The notes below the pieces were generated by a model. It worked only from the letters and a program-made list of their open reading frames with translations, did no database searches and had not been told where the DNA came from. Shown here one piece after another: positions 42,636-50,777 of a DNA stretch of 64,000 nucleotides. The stretch lies in contig JADZAF010000231.1 in the NCBI GenBank assembly GCA_020852755.1, positions 1 to 64,000 of the forward strand. The letters are read 5' to 3'. The DNA is from Bryobacterales bacterium (lineage in GTDB: Bacteria; Acidobacteriota; Terriglobia; Bryobacterales; Bryobacteraceae). A program made the translations under genes and the position numbers. The stretch's first letter is position 1; each line of letters starts with the position of its first letter.

Positions 42636-43556
42636 CTACGGGTGGATAGCTTTGCGGGCTTCCTCGAGGTTGAAGCCTTCCGGGGGCCGGCCTTCCTGGT
42701 TGGCGAGCAGGTCGGCCCAGTCCGGGGTCTTCGAGCGGAAACCCGCGGCGGGCACTTCGATTCCGGCAATCCAGGCGAGGGCGTTGAGCAGCAGTGTCCG
42801 GTAGTCGTCGTCCAGGAACGACCAGTGGTAGTGGGCGCCGGTGAAACCGAAGCCGCGGCCTCCGCCGGGACGCTCGTACGCCCAGGCGGTATGCTCGGGC
42901 CGCCCTTTGCGCGCGCGCACGAATTCGTTGCCGGAGTGCGGTCCGAACTTGCCCTCGCGCGTGCTCTCCGGCGGTTTGGCGGTCAGGATGGGAGTGATGC
43001 CGCGCAGGCCGTCCACGAAGCGCATGTGATAGTACCACTCGTCGCGGATGGCGAAGGGACGGACTCCGCGGGTGATGGGATGCTGCGGCAACTTCTCAAA
43101 GCGTGCCGTCCAGAAGGGATTCACCGACCACCAGGTTTCGTAGTAGCCGCCGATCCACTCCAGGAACCGGCTGCCCGGCTGACCCTTTGGGACCACCAAC
43201 GCGTAGTGCAGGACCGCCAAGCCGGCGCCCCGCCGCATCAGCCGGTCCACCGTTTCGAGGTGAGGCAGGATGGGATGCGCGTCGCCGCCGTCCATATAGA
43301 CGACGACCGCGCTCGCCCCGTCGAAGAATGCCGGATCCGGGGGCCAGCCGTTCGGGTGAACCGCCGTTTCCACACCCGGCACGGCGTCGCGCATCCACCG
43401 GGCGAGAAACTGGCAGCCTGTATTGTGGGCGTGCTGGCCGAAGCCGTGCGTCTTGATCCCAGCCACGAATACGACCCGCTTGTTCGGCCCGGCGGCGGGA
43501 AGGACGGCGAGTCCGGAAGCCGAGAGCAGAAAAGAGCGCCGCGACGTTTCGGTCAT
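42636..43556 (-). CDS. ThuA-like domain protein
   Basis: ATG 43556 gives 306 residues with a Tat/Sec-like start (TSRRSFLLSASGLAVLPAAG). The ThuA domain (a class I glutamine amidotransferase-like fold) covers most of the protein: RVVFVAGIKTHGFGQHAH, VVVYMDGGDAHPI, GAGLAVLHYALVVPKG and PITRGVRPFAIRDEWYYHMRF. Cys is not at the amidotransferase nucleophile site, as usual in ThuA. Related proteins are linked to trehalose or other sugar use, often in glycan clusters. The neighbour upstream on the same strand is a PEP mutase/isocitrate lyase family gene, 10 bp away. Confidence 0.88.
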   Translation of the reverse strand: MTETSRRSFLLSASGLAVLPAAGPNKRVVFVAGIKTHGFGQHAHNTGCQFLARWMRDAVPGVETAVHPNGWPPDPAFFDGASAVVVYMDGGDAHPILPHLETVDRLMRRGAGLAVLHYALVVPKGQPGSRFLEWIGGYYETWWSVNPFWTARFEKLPQHPITRGVRPFAIRDEWYYHMRFVDGLRGITPILTAKPPESTREGKFGPHSGNEFVRARKGRPEHTAWAYERPGGGRGFGFTGAHYHWSFLDDDYRTLLLNALAWIAGIEVPAAGFRSKTPDWADLLANQEGRPPEGFNLEEARKAIHP

Positions 43557-43566
43557 AGGCCGTAGC

Positions 43567-44439
43567 TTACTCCGCCTGGCCGTGCCAGCGCCGCTCGCGC
43601 TCGCGGATCTCAGGCAACCCGACCAGGGCGTTGAACTCGTCGAAGCGCAGCATGGCGGCGGCTGAAGCCTGGGTGGTTCCCTCCCGGCGCAGCCCCCGCA
43701 GAAGCGTCTGGGCGGCCCGGGCGATGGTGTAGGTGAGCGCGGTGGGATGGGCCACGCAGGCGAAGCCAATCCCCTGCAATTCCGCCGCGCTCAGCGCCGG
43801 GGTTCTGCCGCCCGGCACCATGTTGGCCATGTTCGGCGCCCGGATTTCAGTCGTGATGCGGCGCATCTGGTCGACCGATTCGGGCGACTCGATAAACGAC
43901 ATGCCGGCTCCAGCTTCCAGGTAGCGGTGCATGCGTTCAATGGCGCGGTCCAGGCCCTCGATGACCAGCGCGTCGGTGCGGGCCATAACCACCAGATCGG
44001 GATCCAGGCGTGTGTCCACCGCCGCCTTGATTTTGGCCACCATCTCTTCGGCCGGAATCAACTGCTTGCCGGACATGTGGCCGCAGCGCTTGGGCGAGAC
44101 CTGATCCTCGATGAAGAGCGCCGCCACGCCGGCCCTCTCGAACTCGCGAACGGTACGCGCCACGTTGGTGACATTGCCGTGGCCGTTGTCGCCGTCGGCG
44201 AACACCGGTATCTCGACCGCGTCCACGATGCGCCTGGCGCAGTCCACCATTTCGGTCAGGGTGAGGAGGCCGATGTCGGGCGCGCCGAGGTAAGCCGCGC
44301 TCGAGGCGTAGCCGCTGACGAACACCGCCTGAAACCCCTCGGCCTGCGCGATGCGCGCGCAGAGCGGGTCCGGCACACCGGGGATCACCAGGATGTCCGG
44401 CGCCTGGATGTACTGCTTGAGCAGAGTGGTCTTCTTCAA
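43567..44439 (-). CDS. PEP mutase/isocitrate lyase family protein (methylisocitrate lyase-like)
   Basis: The TTG start at 44439 is the only one near the N-terminus; 290 residues. Family features are PGVPDPLCARIAQAEGF, VSGYASSAAYLGAPDIG, the metal-binding IPVFADGDNGHGN and KRCGHMSGK (about 116-124), whose Cys and His are the lyase active site motif. IESPESVDQMRRI and MVPGGRTPALS follow. It cleaves a C-C bond in 2-methylisocitrate-like acids or decarboxylates oxaloacetate; the exact substrate is unknown. No other methylcitrate genes are near. A -10-like TACACT lies on the minus strand at 44463-44468. Confidence 0.88.
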   Translation of the reverse strand: MKKTTLLKQYIQAPDILVIPGVPDPLCARIAQAEGFQAVFVSGYASSAAYLGAPDIGLLTLTEMVDCARRIVDAVEIPVFADGDNGHGNVTNVARTVREFERAGVAALFIEDQVSPKRCGHMSGKQLIPAEEMVAKIKAAVDTRLDPDLVVMARTDALVIEGLDRAIERMHRYLEAGAGMSFIESPESVDQMRRITTEIRAPNMANMVPGGRTPALSAAELQGIGFACVAHPTALTYTIARAAQTLLRGLRREGTTQASAAAMLRFDEFNALVGLPEIRERERRWHGQAE

Positions 44440-44496
44440 ACCGCAAACCCCCGAAGGGATCAGTGTACGAAAACCGGCGGGGACACTTCAGCCTTC

Positions 44497-44520
44497 GCAG
44501 GCTCCGCCGCCGGAGCCCGC
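44497..44520. terminator. GC-rich hairpin downstream of the small secreted gene
   Basis: GGCTCCG (44500-44506) and CGGAGCC (44511-44517) form a perfect 7-bp stem with a 4-base loop, extended by two more pairs after one mismatch. It lies 30 bp beyond the stop of the minus-strand gene at 44550 and upstream of the next minus-strand gene. There is no T-run, so it is only terminator-like. Confidence 0.45.
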
Positions 44521-44549
44521 AGCGAGGCGCCGGGGACCGGCCTTTTACT

Positions 44550-44921
44550 TTAGCGGCCCCGCTTCGCCACGAACTGGCGCGGCTCGCCCTGCCCGCCTTC
44601 CCGCTTCATTTGGATCTCGTCGCCGGAAACCTTGCCGCTGTAGTTCCACTGGATGGTGTTTCCGCCGCGCTCCATGGTCACGGTGAAAGAGATGGCATCC
44701 CCGCTGATCTTTCCATCGGCGATGGGGATCTCCCGACCCTGGCGGCCGGTCATTGAGCCGGTCAGGGCGCCGCCATCCTGTTTGAAGGTGAAGACGGTTT
44801 CGCGGGTCTGGCCGTCACGGCCGGGGACTTGCGCAACCCACTTGCCGGTGAGGTCCGCGGCCAGGACGATGGCGGAGAAGACGCTGAGACAGGCAAGGAC
44901 GAGAAGGATCCTTTTAGGCAT
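44550..44921 (-). CDS. small secreted beta-barrel-like protein of unknown function
   Basis: The 123-residue protein has a signal peptide (ILLVLACLSVFSAIVLA). The mature part (DLTGKWVAQVPGRDGQTRE, VFTFKQDGGALTGSMT, ISGDAISFTVTMERGG, IQWNYSGKVSGDEIQM) reads as a small antiparallel beta barrel, a pattern common in acidobacterial secreted proteins. I know no function for it. A 163-bp gap separates it from the oxidoreductase operon on its right. Confidence 0.75.
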   Translation of the reverse strand: MPKRILLVLACLSVFSAIVLAADLTGKWVAQVPGRDGQTRETVFTFKQDGGALTGSMTGRQGREIPIADGKISGDAISFTVTMERGGNTIQWNYSGKVSGDEIQMKREGGQGEPRQFVAKRGR

Positions 44922-45084
44922 AGTGATGGGAAGGACGCTCGCCGGCGAGACAAATGTTACCTGGCGGCGGTGCCTGCCTTGGCCGTGGGCGGGCGGCAGG
45001 CACGCCGCCGCACCACGCTGAAGCCCGCGCCGCGAGGGGCGGGGCAGGCCCTGAACCTGCCCCGCATATCGGAAAGGCCGCCGG

Positions 45085-45306
45085 TTATAGGGCCTGGTAG
45101 CAGTTACGGGCGGCGTTGCACTCGTAGTCGTCGACCAGCTTGCCGTCGGGACCGAGGCAGATGTGCGTGTGCTGGCACCAGAAGAGCCGGTCGTTGCTGC
45201 GTGGGACCGTGGGGTCCCACTCCGCCTCGATGAACATGCCCTTCCAGCGCAGGTTGGCGCAGCGTTCCGCGCCGATGTTCACCAGTCCGGGTTGTTCCAT
45301 GTTCAT
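45085..45306 (-). CDS. small cysteine-rich protein in the aldehyde oxidoreductase operon
   Basis: The 73-residue protein starts at an ATG that overlaps the stop of the FAD-subunit gene by 4 bp, so it is the fourth gene of the operon. It has five cysteines (Cys16; C-x4-C in CQHTHIC at about 44-49; Cys63; Cys68) and a tryptophan-rich first half (NLRWKGMFIEAEWDP). There is no signal peptide or membrane segment. I recognise no family. It may bind metal or assist cofactor insertion, but this rests on position and composition only. Confidence 0.65.
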   Translation of the reverse strand: MNMEQPGLVNIGAERCANLRWKGMFIEAEWDPTVPRSNDRLFWCQHTHICLGPDGKLVDDYECNAARNCYQAL

Positions 45307-46286
45307 GCCCTCCCGCGGGCCGCTTGCAGCAGGGCCCGCTTGACGGCCACCCGAGCCAGTTGCACCTTGTAGGCGTTCTGGCTGAGCGGCGTAGCCCCGG
45401 CCAGCGCGGCTTTACCCGCCTCCGTGGCCGTTTCTTCATTGATGGCCTTGCCGGCCAGCGCCTGGGCAGCCTCTTCGGAAACCCAAGGCGTGGGGGCCAC
45501 GTGGCCCAGCACCACCCTGGCGCCGGCTACCGTGGCGCCCTTCATCCGCAAAACCACCGAAGCCGCGGCCAGCGGCCAGTCCAGAGCCTGGCGCTGCCTG
45601 ACCTCGTAGGTGGCGCTGCGCGTGACGGCCGAGGGTATGACGATCCCGGTGACGATCTCGTTCGGCAGCAAAGCAATTTCCCGGCTGGAGTCGTTCTGCG
45701 GGGTCACGAAGAACTTCTCCACCGGAACGTCCCGGGAGCCGGACGCCGAGGCGAGTTTCACCGTGGCGTTGTAGGCGATAAGCGCGGGCCCCAGCAGCGA
45801 GGCGCTCACGAAGTAGGCCGGGCCGCTGTTGCCCAGAATGGCGTGGTACTGATTCTCCCCGCCCGGCACCAGCGCCTGGCCGCCGGCGTCCCTGGCGAGC
45901 AGCCCGAAGCCATTGCGGAAGTACCAGCAGCGCGGCCGCTGGCAGAGGTCGCCGCCCACGGTGCCCATATTACGGATCTGCGGGCTGGCGATACCGCGGG
46001 CCGCGTCGGCCAGGGCGGGATAGGTCTTGCGGACCAAGGCACTCTGGAGCAGTTCCTCCAGGGTGACGGCCGCGCCGATGCGCAAGCCCGCCTTGGTGCT
46101 CTGGATGCCTCCCAGCTCCTTGACGTTCTTGATATTCACCACCCGCCGGGGAGTGTGGATCTCATCCTTCATTAAAGGCAGCAGGTCGGTGCCGCCGGCC
46201 AGCACGTCCACTTCGCCCCAGCGGTTGCCGAGCAGAGAGAGGGCCTCCTGCAGGGTTGACGGATTGGCGTATTCGAAGGCTTGCAT
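45303..46286 (-). CDS. FAD-binding subunit of molybdenum aldehyde oxidoreductase (PaoB/YagS-like)
   Basis: The ATG overlaps the stop of the large subunit gene; 327 residues. The FAD-binding part has VLAGGTDLLPLMK and MGTVGGDLCQRPRCWYFRN; the cysteines in the latter match those that hold an extra 4Fe-4S cluster in PaoB-type subunits. IVTGIVIPS and VLGHVAPTPW belong to the C-terminal CO dehydrogenase flavoprotein domain. It passes electrons from the molybdenum and iron-sulfur centres to FAD. The subunit order A (49067), C (48424), B (46286) is unusual: the E. coli order is paoA-paoB-paoC. Confidence 0.92.
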   Translation of the reverse strand: MQAFEYANPSTLQEALSLLGNRWGEVDVLAGGTDLLPLMKDEIHTPRRVVNIKNVKELGGIQSTKAGLRIGAAVTLEELLQSALVRKTYPALADAARGIASPQIRNMGTVGGDLCQRPRCWYFRNGFGLLARDAGGQALVPGGENQYHAILGNSGPAYFVSASLLGPALIAYNATVKLASASGSRDVPVEKFFVTPQNDSSREIALLPNEIVTGIVIPSAVTRSATYEVRQRQALDWPLAAASVVLRMKGATVAGARVVLGHVAPTPWVSEEAAQALAGKAINEETATEAGKAALAGATPLSQNAYKVQLARVAVKRALLQAARGRA

Positions 46287-48424
46287 CAGGCAGTCCTCCC
46301 TTCCAGCGCAGCCAGCACGCGTGCGGGCGTTAAGGGAACATTGGTGACGCGCACGCCGATGGCGTTGGTCACGGCATTGGCGATGGCCGTGATGGTGGCG
46401 ATGGAGGGCGGCTCGCCCAGTCCCACCACCCCGCGCTGGTCGTGTTCGGGCTCCATATTCAAATGCACCACAAGCTGCCCGATATCGCCGATGCCGGCAA
46501 GCTTGTAGAACTCCATGTCGGCATTCAGCACCCGGCCGGTCTGCTCATCCATGACGCGCTCTTCGAAGAGCGCGCCGCAGACTCCCGCCATGATCATGCC
46601 GCCGTAGCACTGGCTTTCGGCCGTCTTGGGGTTGATGATGAGGCCGCAATCCTGCACGGCCACGATCTTGTTGATGGTCACCAGTCCGGTCTCGGTGTCC
46701 ACGGAAACGTCGGCGATCTGCGCGCCGCCGACGCCGCCGGTATTCAGGCCGCCCGGCTGCTTGGGATTGTTCTCGCCCATCTCGGTGATGGTCTTGACTC
46801 CCAGCTTCTGGCAGGCCGCCTTCCAGGCAAGGCCCTTGGCCGGGGCGCCTTTCACCTGGATGCGGCCCTCGACCGCCTCCAATTGTTCGGCCGGCGCGCC
46901 TATGGAATCGGCCACCGATTCAAACAGTTTGGCGAGGGCGTTCATGGTCGCCTTGCGGGTCGAGGAGGAGACGCCGCCCACGGTGGTGGAGCCGCCCGAA
47001 GTGCCGGAGGGCGGGAATGCCGTGTCGCCGATCTTGACCTTGATGGCGCCGACCGGCAGGCCGAGGGTCTCCGCCGCCGTCTGGGCAATGATGGTGCGCG
47101 TTCCGGTGCCGATATCCTGGCTGGCCAGTTCCACTTCAACGCTGCCATCGGCGTGGATATTGCAGCGGCACTGGCTGGCATGGCCCGCGCCGCCCCAGGT
47201 ATGGACGGCCAGACCGAGGCCGCGCTTGACGGTTCCCGGTCCCGACTGCCCGCGCGGATGCCAGCGCTTCTTCCACTCGATCAGCTCGGCGGCTTTGTCG
47301 AGCTGCTGGCGGTAGACGGCGGCGCGCGCGGTCACATCGGCGTTCTTCTTGAACAGCTCCAGCGGGTCCATGTTGAGCTTGGCCGCCAGGTCGTCCATGG
47401 CCGCCTGGGTGATGTAGCAGGCCTGCTGGTGGTTGGGCGCCCGCCAGGCGCGCGCTCCCTGCGCGTTGATGGAAACCGCCTGGTGAGTCTGCCGCTGATT
47501 GGGAATATTGGTGTAGACGTAAGGGATCGGAGGCCTGCCGCCGCCGCCCACGCCGCCGCTGGCCCAGCTCTGGGACTCCCAGCCGAGGATGGTGCCGTCC
47601 TTCCTGGCGGCCAGGCGGACTTTCGCGTAAGCCGAGGGGCGCACCCCGCCGATCTGCAGCTCAGTAGCGCGATCCAGGAAAACTCTGACCGGCCGGCCGC
47701 CGCTTTTCTTGGACAACTGGGCGGCGGCGACACCCCAGCGGTCGGCGGCGAACTTGCTGCCGAAGCCTCCGCCCATGTGGTCCTGGTGGACGGTGACGTT
47801 GCCGACGGGGACTTTCAGGGAGGTGGAGATGTCGGAGCGGATGCCGGTCAGCGCCTGGGTGGAGGCCCAGTGGGCAACCTGGTCGCCCTGCCACTCCATG
47901 ATCCCGCCGTGGGATTCCAGGGTGCAGTGCGTGATCACCGGGATGCCGTAATACCCTTCGTGGACCACATCGGCCTGCTTGAAGGCCTGGTCCGGATCCC
48001 CGGTTACCTGTTCGCCCGCCGCGCGGGCGCGCGAGCCGGCCTTGTTCAAATCTTCGTCCTTAACGAAGTGGGGCAGCACTTCGTACTGCACTTTGATCTT
48101 GCGGAGGGCGTCCCGCGCCTGGTCCTCGGTAGCGGCGGCCACGGCGACAATTTCCGTTCCGGCCCATTGAATCTCGGTGCCGGGGCCGGAGACTACTTCG
48201 ACAGCGGTGACACCTGGCGACCGCTCGGCCTCGGCGGTGTCCAGGCTGGTGACGCGCGCATGGGCGTGCGGAGAGGTCAGGATAGCGGCGTAAAGCATTC
48301 CGGGGCGCTGCACATCGGAGCTGTACTTGGCCCGGCCGCTGGCTTTCTCGGGGCCGTCCAGGCGGTCCATGCGCCGGCCCATGACCTTGCGCTTCGCTTT
48401 GGGGGGCCAGCTATAGTCAGGCAC
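46286..48424 (-). CDS. molybdopterin-binding subunit of xanthine dehydrogenase family aldehyde oxidoreductase
   Basis: The GTG start overlaps the iron-sulfur gene by 8 bp; 712 residues, typical of PaoC/YagR-like large subunits. Features: VMGRRMDRLDGPEKASGRAK at the start, DHMGGGFGSKF, GARAWRAPNHQQA, the C-terminal ADVSVDTETGLVTI, and GLGEPP (668-673), where Glu671 is the catalytic base. It oxidises aldehydes (or N-heterocycles) at a molybdenum-cytosine-dinucleotide-type site. It probably acts in the periplasm as the partner of a Tat-exported small subunit. No XdhC-type chaperone gene is in the window. Confidence 0.93.
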   Translation of the reverse strand: MPDYSWPPKAKRKVMGRRMDRLDGPEKASGRAKYSSDVQRPGMLYAAILTSPHAHARVTSLDTAEAERSPGVTAVEVVSGPGTEIQWAGTEIVAVAAATEDQARDALRKIKVQYEVLPHFVKDEDLNKAGSRARAAGEQVTGDPDQAFKQADVVHEGYYGIPVITHCTLESHGGIMEWQGDQVAHWASTQALTGIRSDISTSLKVPVGNVTVHQDHMGGGFGSKFAADRWGVAAAQLSKKSGGRPVRVFLDRATELQIGGVRPSAYAKVRLAARKDGTILGWESQSWASGGVGGGGRPPIPYVYTNIPNQRQTHQAVSINAQGARAWRAPNHQQACYITQAAMDDLAAKLNMDPLELFKKNADVTARAAVYRQQLDKAAELIEWKKRWHPRGQSGPGTVKRGLGLAVHTWGGAGHASQCRCNIHADGSVEVELASQDIGTGTRTIIAQTAAETLGLPVGAIKVKIGDTAFPPSGTSGGSTTVGGVSSSTRKATMNALAKLFESVADSIGAPAEQLEAVEGRIQVKGAPAKGLAWKAACQKLGVKTITEMGENNPKQPGGLNTGGVGGAQIADVSVDTETGLVTINKIVAVQDCGLIINPKTAESQCYGGMIMAGVCGALFEERVMDEQTGRVLNADMEFYKLAGIGDIGQLVVHLNMEPEHDQRGVVGLGEPPSIATITAIANAVTNAIGVRVTNVPLTPARVLAALEGRTA

Positions 48425-49067
48425 GAGGACCTCCTTTCATCGCCTTGGAGGCTTCCAGCACGGCCTGCCGCATGCCCACGTAGGTTCCGCAGCGGCACAG
48501 ATTGCCGCTCAGGCCATGCTCGATCTGCTGCATGGTGGGATTGGGGTTCTTGTCCAGGAAATTCTTGGCCGCCATGACGAAGCCCGGCGTGCAATAGCCG
48601 CATTGCTGCGCGTCGTGGCGCACGAAGGCAGCCTCCACCGGGTGCAGCCGGCTGCCCGTGGACAGGCTTTCGATAGTCTGAATATTCTTGCCCTGCGCGT
48701 CGATGGCCAGTACATTGCAAGCGTAGACAACCTTCCCCGCCATGATGACGGTGCAGGCCCCGCAGGTTCCCCGGTCGCACACTTTCTTGGCGCCGGTCAG
48801 ATTGAGATGATTCCGCAAGGCGTCCAGCAGGGTGACGCGCGGCTCAACGTTGAGTGCTTGCGGTTTGCCGTTGACTTGAAGCGTGATGGATACGGCGCCC
48901 GGGCCGGCTACGCCGGCCGCCGCCGCGGGCGGTTCGGCTAATGCTTCTTCATGCAGAACGGCGCCCCCGAGCGCTCCGCTCCCGATGCCCACGCCGCGAA
49001 TGAACCCGCGGCGCGAGAAGCCGGACCGGAGTCTCTTGGGATCACCAGGTTCTTTCGGCTGATTCAC
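48417..49067 (-). CDS. 2Fe-2S subunit of periplasmic aldehyde oxidoreductase (PaoA/YagT-like)
   Basis: A GTG start at 49067 lies 6 bp after AGGAGG; 216 residues. The N-terminus holds a Tat signal (SRRGFIRGVGIGSGALGG). The ferredoxin-like domain has CDRGTCGACTV and an earlier DALRNHLNLTG; the second domain has CGYCTPGF and CRCGTY, which bind a second 2Fe-2S cluster. It carries electrons between the molybdenum centre and FAD. The Tat signal would export the whole folded complex. It is the first gene of the operon. A possible -10 TATAGT is at 49133-49138. Confidence 0.93.
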   Translation of the reverse strand: MNQPKEPGDPKRLRSGFSRRGFIRGVGIGSGALGGAVLHEEALAEPPAAAAGVAGPGAVSITLQVNGKPQALNVEPRVTLLDALRNHLNLTGAKKVCDRGTCGACTVIMAGKVVYACNVLAIDAQGKNIQTIESLSTGSRLHPVEAAFVRHDAQQCGYCTPGFVMAAKNFLDKNPNPTMQQIEHGLSGNLCRCGTYVGMRQAVLEASKAMKGGPRA

Positions 49068-49132
49068 CAGACACCTCCTCAGTTCTCGCCCTCACAAGCG
49101 AATGAAAACCACTGCGACCACGAAACGTGAAC

Positions 49133-49138
49133 ACTATA
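49133..49138 (-). promoter_or_regulatory. possible -10 box (TATAGT) for the aldehyde oxidoreductase operon
   Basis: TATAGT on the minus strand lies 65 bp before the GTG start of the 2Fe-2S subunit, ahead of a good ribosome site (AGGAGG at 49074-49079). No -35 consensus is recognisable. Confidence 0.38.
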
Positions 49139-49189
49139 GCACCCCGGCGAGGGGGATCGCAAAATCAGGTTGCGGCTGAAAAAGCGGGC

Positions 49190-49330
49190 CCTGAGAGCGC
49201 CGCGAGGGGGGGCCGGACGGGAGTACTGCCGCTCCCCGCGTTCGGACCCAAACGGGGGAACGGTGCAACCCGAACCGCGATTCACCACTCCCCTTGGGCG
49301 CGGCTCGGAAAGATTCCGGTTCAAGCTCAC
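49190..49330. repeat. copy of the dispersed GC-rich intergenic repeat
   Basis: The gap before the ADP-ribosylglycohydrolase gene contains CGCGGCTCGGAAA (49299-49311), the reverse complement of the 13-base core TTTCCGAGCCGCG seen at 4312-4324, with similar flanks (CTCCCCTTGGGCG). The neighbouring CCGCTCCCCGCG at about 49230-49243 is a further partial match. It is on the opposite strand to the copy at 4.3 kb. Confidence 0.5.
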
Positions 49331-49419
49331 CAGAACTTGACTTGCGGGCCGGACCGGTGACATGATTCTGCGGCGCCGCTACGCTCGTGGCGGAGAGGCG
49401 CTGGAAGGAACCGGTAGCA

Positions 49420-50658
49420 ATGATGCGCAGGACCCTGTTGGTAGGAATTCCTCTTCTGATGACGGCTTGGGCGGCCGCCGCGGCCGGACCGGTGCGGCGC
49501 CTGCCGGCCAGGGAATACCTGGAGAAAATGAAGGCGGGATGGATCGGCCAGATCATCGGTGTCTCCTGGGGCGCTCCCACGGAGGGCAAGTTCAAGACGA
49601 TTGTCCCGGCGGAGAAAGTCCCGCCCTTCGACGAGAACCTGGTGAATAACGCCTTCAACCAGGACGACCTGTACGTGGAAATGACCTTCCTGCGCACCCT
49701 GGAGCAGTTCGGATTCGACGTGCCCATCCGCCAGGCCGGCATCGATTTCGCCAACAGCGAGTACAACCTCTGGGTAGCCAATGCGGCCGGCCGCTCCAAC
49801 CTGAGGAAGGGCATCGCGCCGCCCGATTCCAGCCACCCCAGCTTCCACAGAAGCTCCGGGGCCATCGACTACCAGATCGAGGCGGATTACTCGGGGCTGA
49901 TCGCGCCCGGCATGCCGGACGTCGCCATCGCGCTGGGCGAGAAGTTCGGCCGGTTGATGAACTACGGCGACGGCGTCTACGCCGGGCAGTTCATGGGCTG
50001 CATGTACGCGGAGGCCTTTTTCGAGAGGGACATCATCAGGATCATCCGGGCGGGCTTGCGGTGCATCCCGCCGCAGAGCATGTACGCCGAAATGGTGCGC
50101 GACATGCTCGGGTGGCATAGAAAGTACCCCAAGGACTGGGAGAAGACCTGGACGCTGATCGTCGAGAAGTACCGCAACAACAAGGACTACTACGTGAGCC
50201 CGTTGGATGTGAAGCAGGAGGGCGCCTTCGCCCTGCTGGGGCTGCTGTACGGCGGCGGCGATCCCGACCGGACGATCATTCTCTCGATGCGCGGGGGCTC
50301 GGATTCCGATTGCAACCCGTCCAGCGCCGCGGGAGTGCTGTTCACCAGCCTGGGACTGAAGAAGCTGCCGCCGCGGTTCTATGGCAAGCTCGACGAAACC
50401 CGGGTGTTCAGTTACACGGCCTATAACTTCCCCGGCCTGCTCGCGGTGTGCGACCGCCTGGCCCGGCAGGCCCTGGTCCGCTCCGGCGGGCGCGTTGAGA
50501 GGAAGGGCGGCGAGGAGATCTTCGTGATCCCGGTGAAAGCGCCGGCGCCCAGCCAGTTCGAGGACATCAAGAAGCCCGGGCCCCCGGCGGGGAGCGTTTT
50601 CACCGGGCAGGAGCGCGCGCGGATCAAGGTGCGGGACAAGCCCCGGCAGGCCAAGTGA
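49420..50658 (+). CDS. exported ADP-ribosylglycohydrolase family protein
   Basis: ATG 49420 has AAGGAA upstream and is followed by a signal peptide (RTLLVGIPLLMTAWAAAAA); 412 residues. Family features are MKAGWIGQIIGVSWGAPT, the acidic FNQDDLYVEM in place of the usual TDDT motif, and RGGSDSDCNPSSAAGVL, which holds the third metal-binding aspartate pair. DYSGLIAPGMPDVAIALGEKFG lies between. These enzymes bind two divalent metals and remove ADP-ribose or cleave related bonds, but export makes ADP-ribose an unlikely substrate; a glycan or nucleoside bond seems possible. Function is thus not fixed. Confidence 0.85.
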   Translation: MMRRTLLVGIPLLMTAWAAAAAGPVRRLPAREYLEKMKAGWIGQIIGVSWGAPTEGKFKTIVPAEKVPPFDENLVNNAFNQDDLYVEMTFLRTLEQFGFDVPIRQAGIDFANSEYNLWVANAAGRSNLRKGIAPPDSSHPSFHRSSGAIDYQIEADYSGLIAPGMPDVAIALGEKFGRLMNYGDGVYAGQFMGCMYAEAFFERDIIRIIRAGLRCIPPQSMYAEMVRDMLGWHRKYPKDWEKTWTLIVEKYRNNKDYYVSPLDVKQEGAFALLGLLYGGGDPDRTIILSMRGGSDSDCNPSSAAGVLFTSLGLKKLPPRFYGKLDETRVFSYTAYNFPGLLAVCDRLARQALVRSGGRVERKGGEEIFVIPVKAPAPSQFEDIKKPGPPAGSVFTGQERARIKVRDKPRQAK

Positions 50659-50764
50659 GGGCGCGCACGGTCGCATTTCCGAGGCGCAGGCCGCGAAGAA
50701 AACCAATGTAGTGAAGGCCAGGGCAGCGGATGGCCCCGGTTCAGAGCCGCTTCACCGCACGGCT

Positions 50765-50770
50765 TATAAT
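50765..50770 (+). promoter_or_regulatory. -10 box TATAAT placed for a leaderless transcript
   Basis: A perfect TATAAT is followed by 7 bases (GATCGCC) and the ATG at 50778 of the gamma-glutamyltranspeptidase gene. An earlier in-frame ATG at 50769 lies inside the box and could not be in such a transcript, so the box decides the start. The -35 region is weak (TTCAGA near 50740). Confidence 0.5.
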
Positions 50771-50777
50771 GATCGCC

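Noticed and set aside
46442-48577. 711-codon open frame antisense to the molybdenum subunit
   Set aside because: Same cause; the minus-strand frame shows a complete xanthine dehydrogenase family protein.
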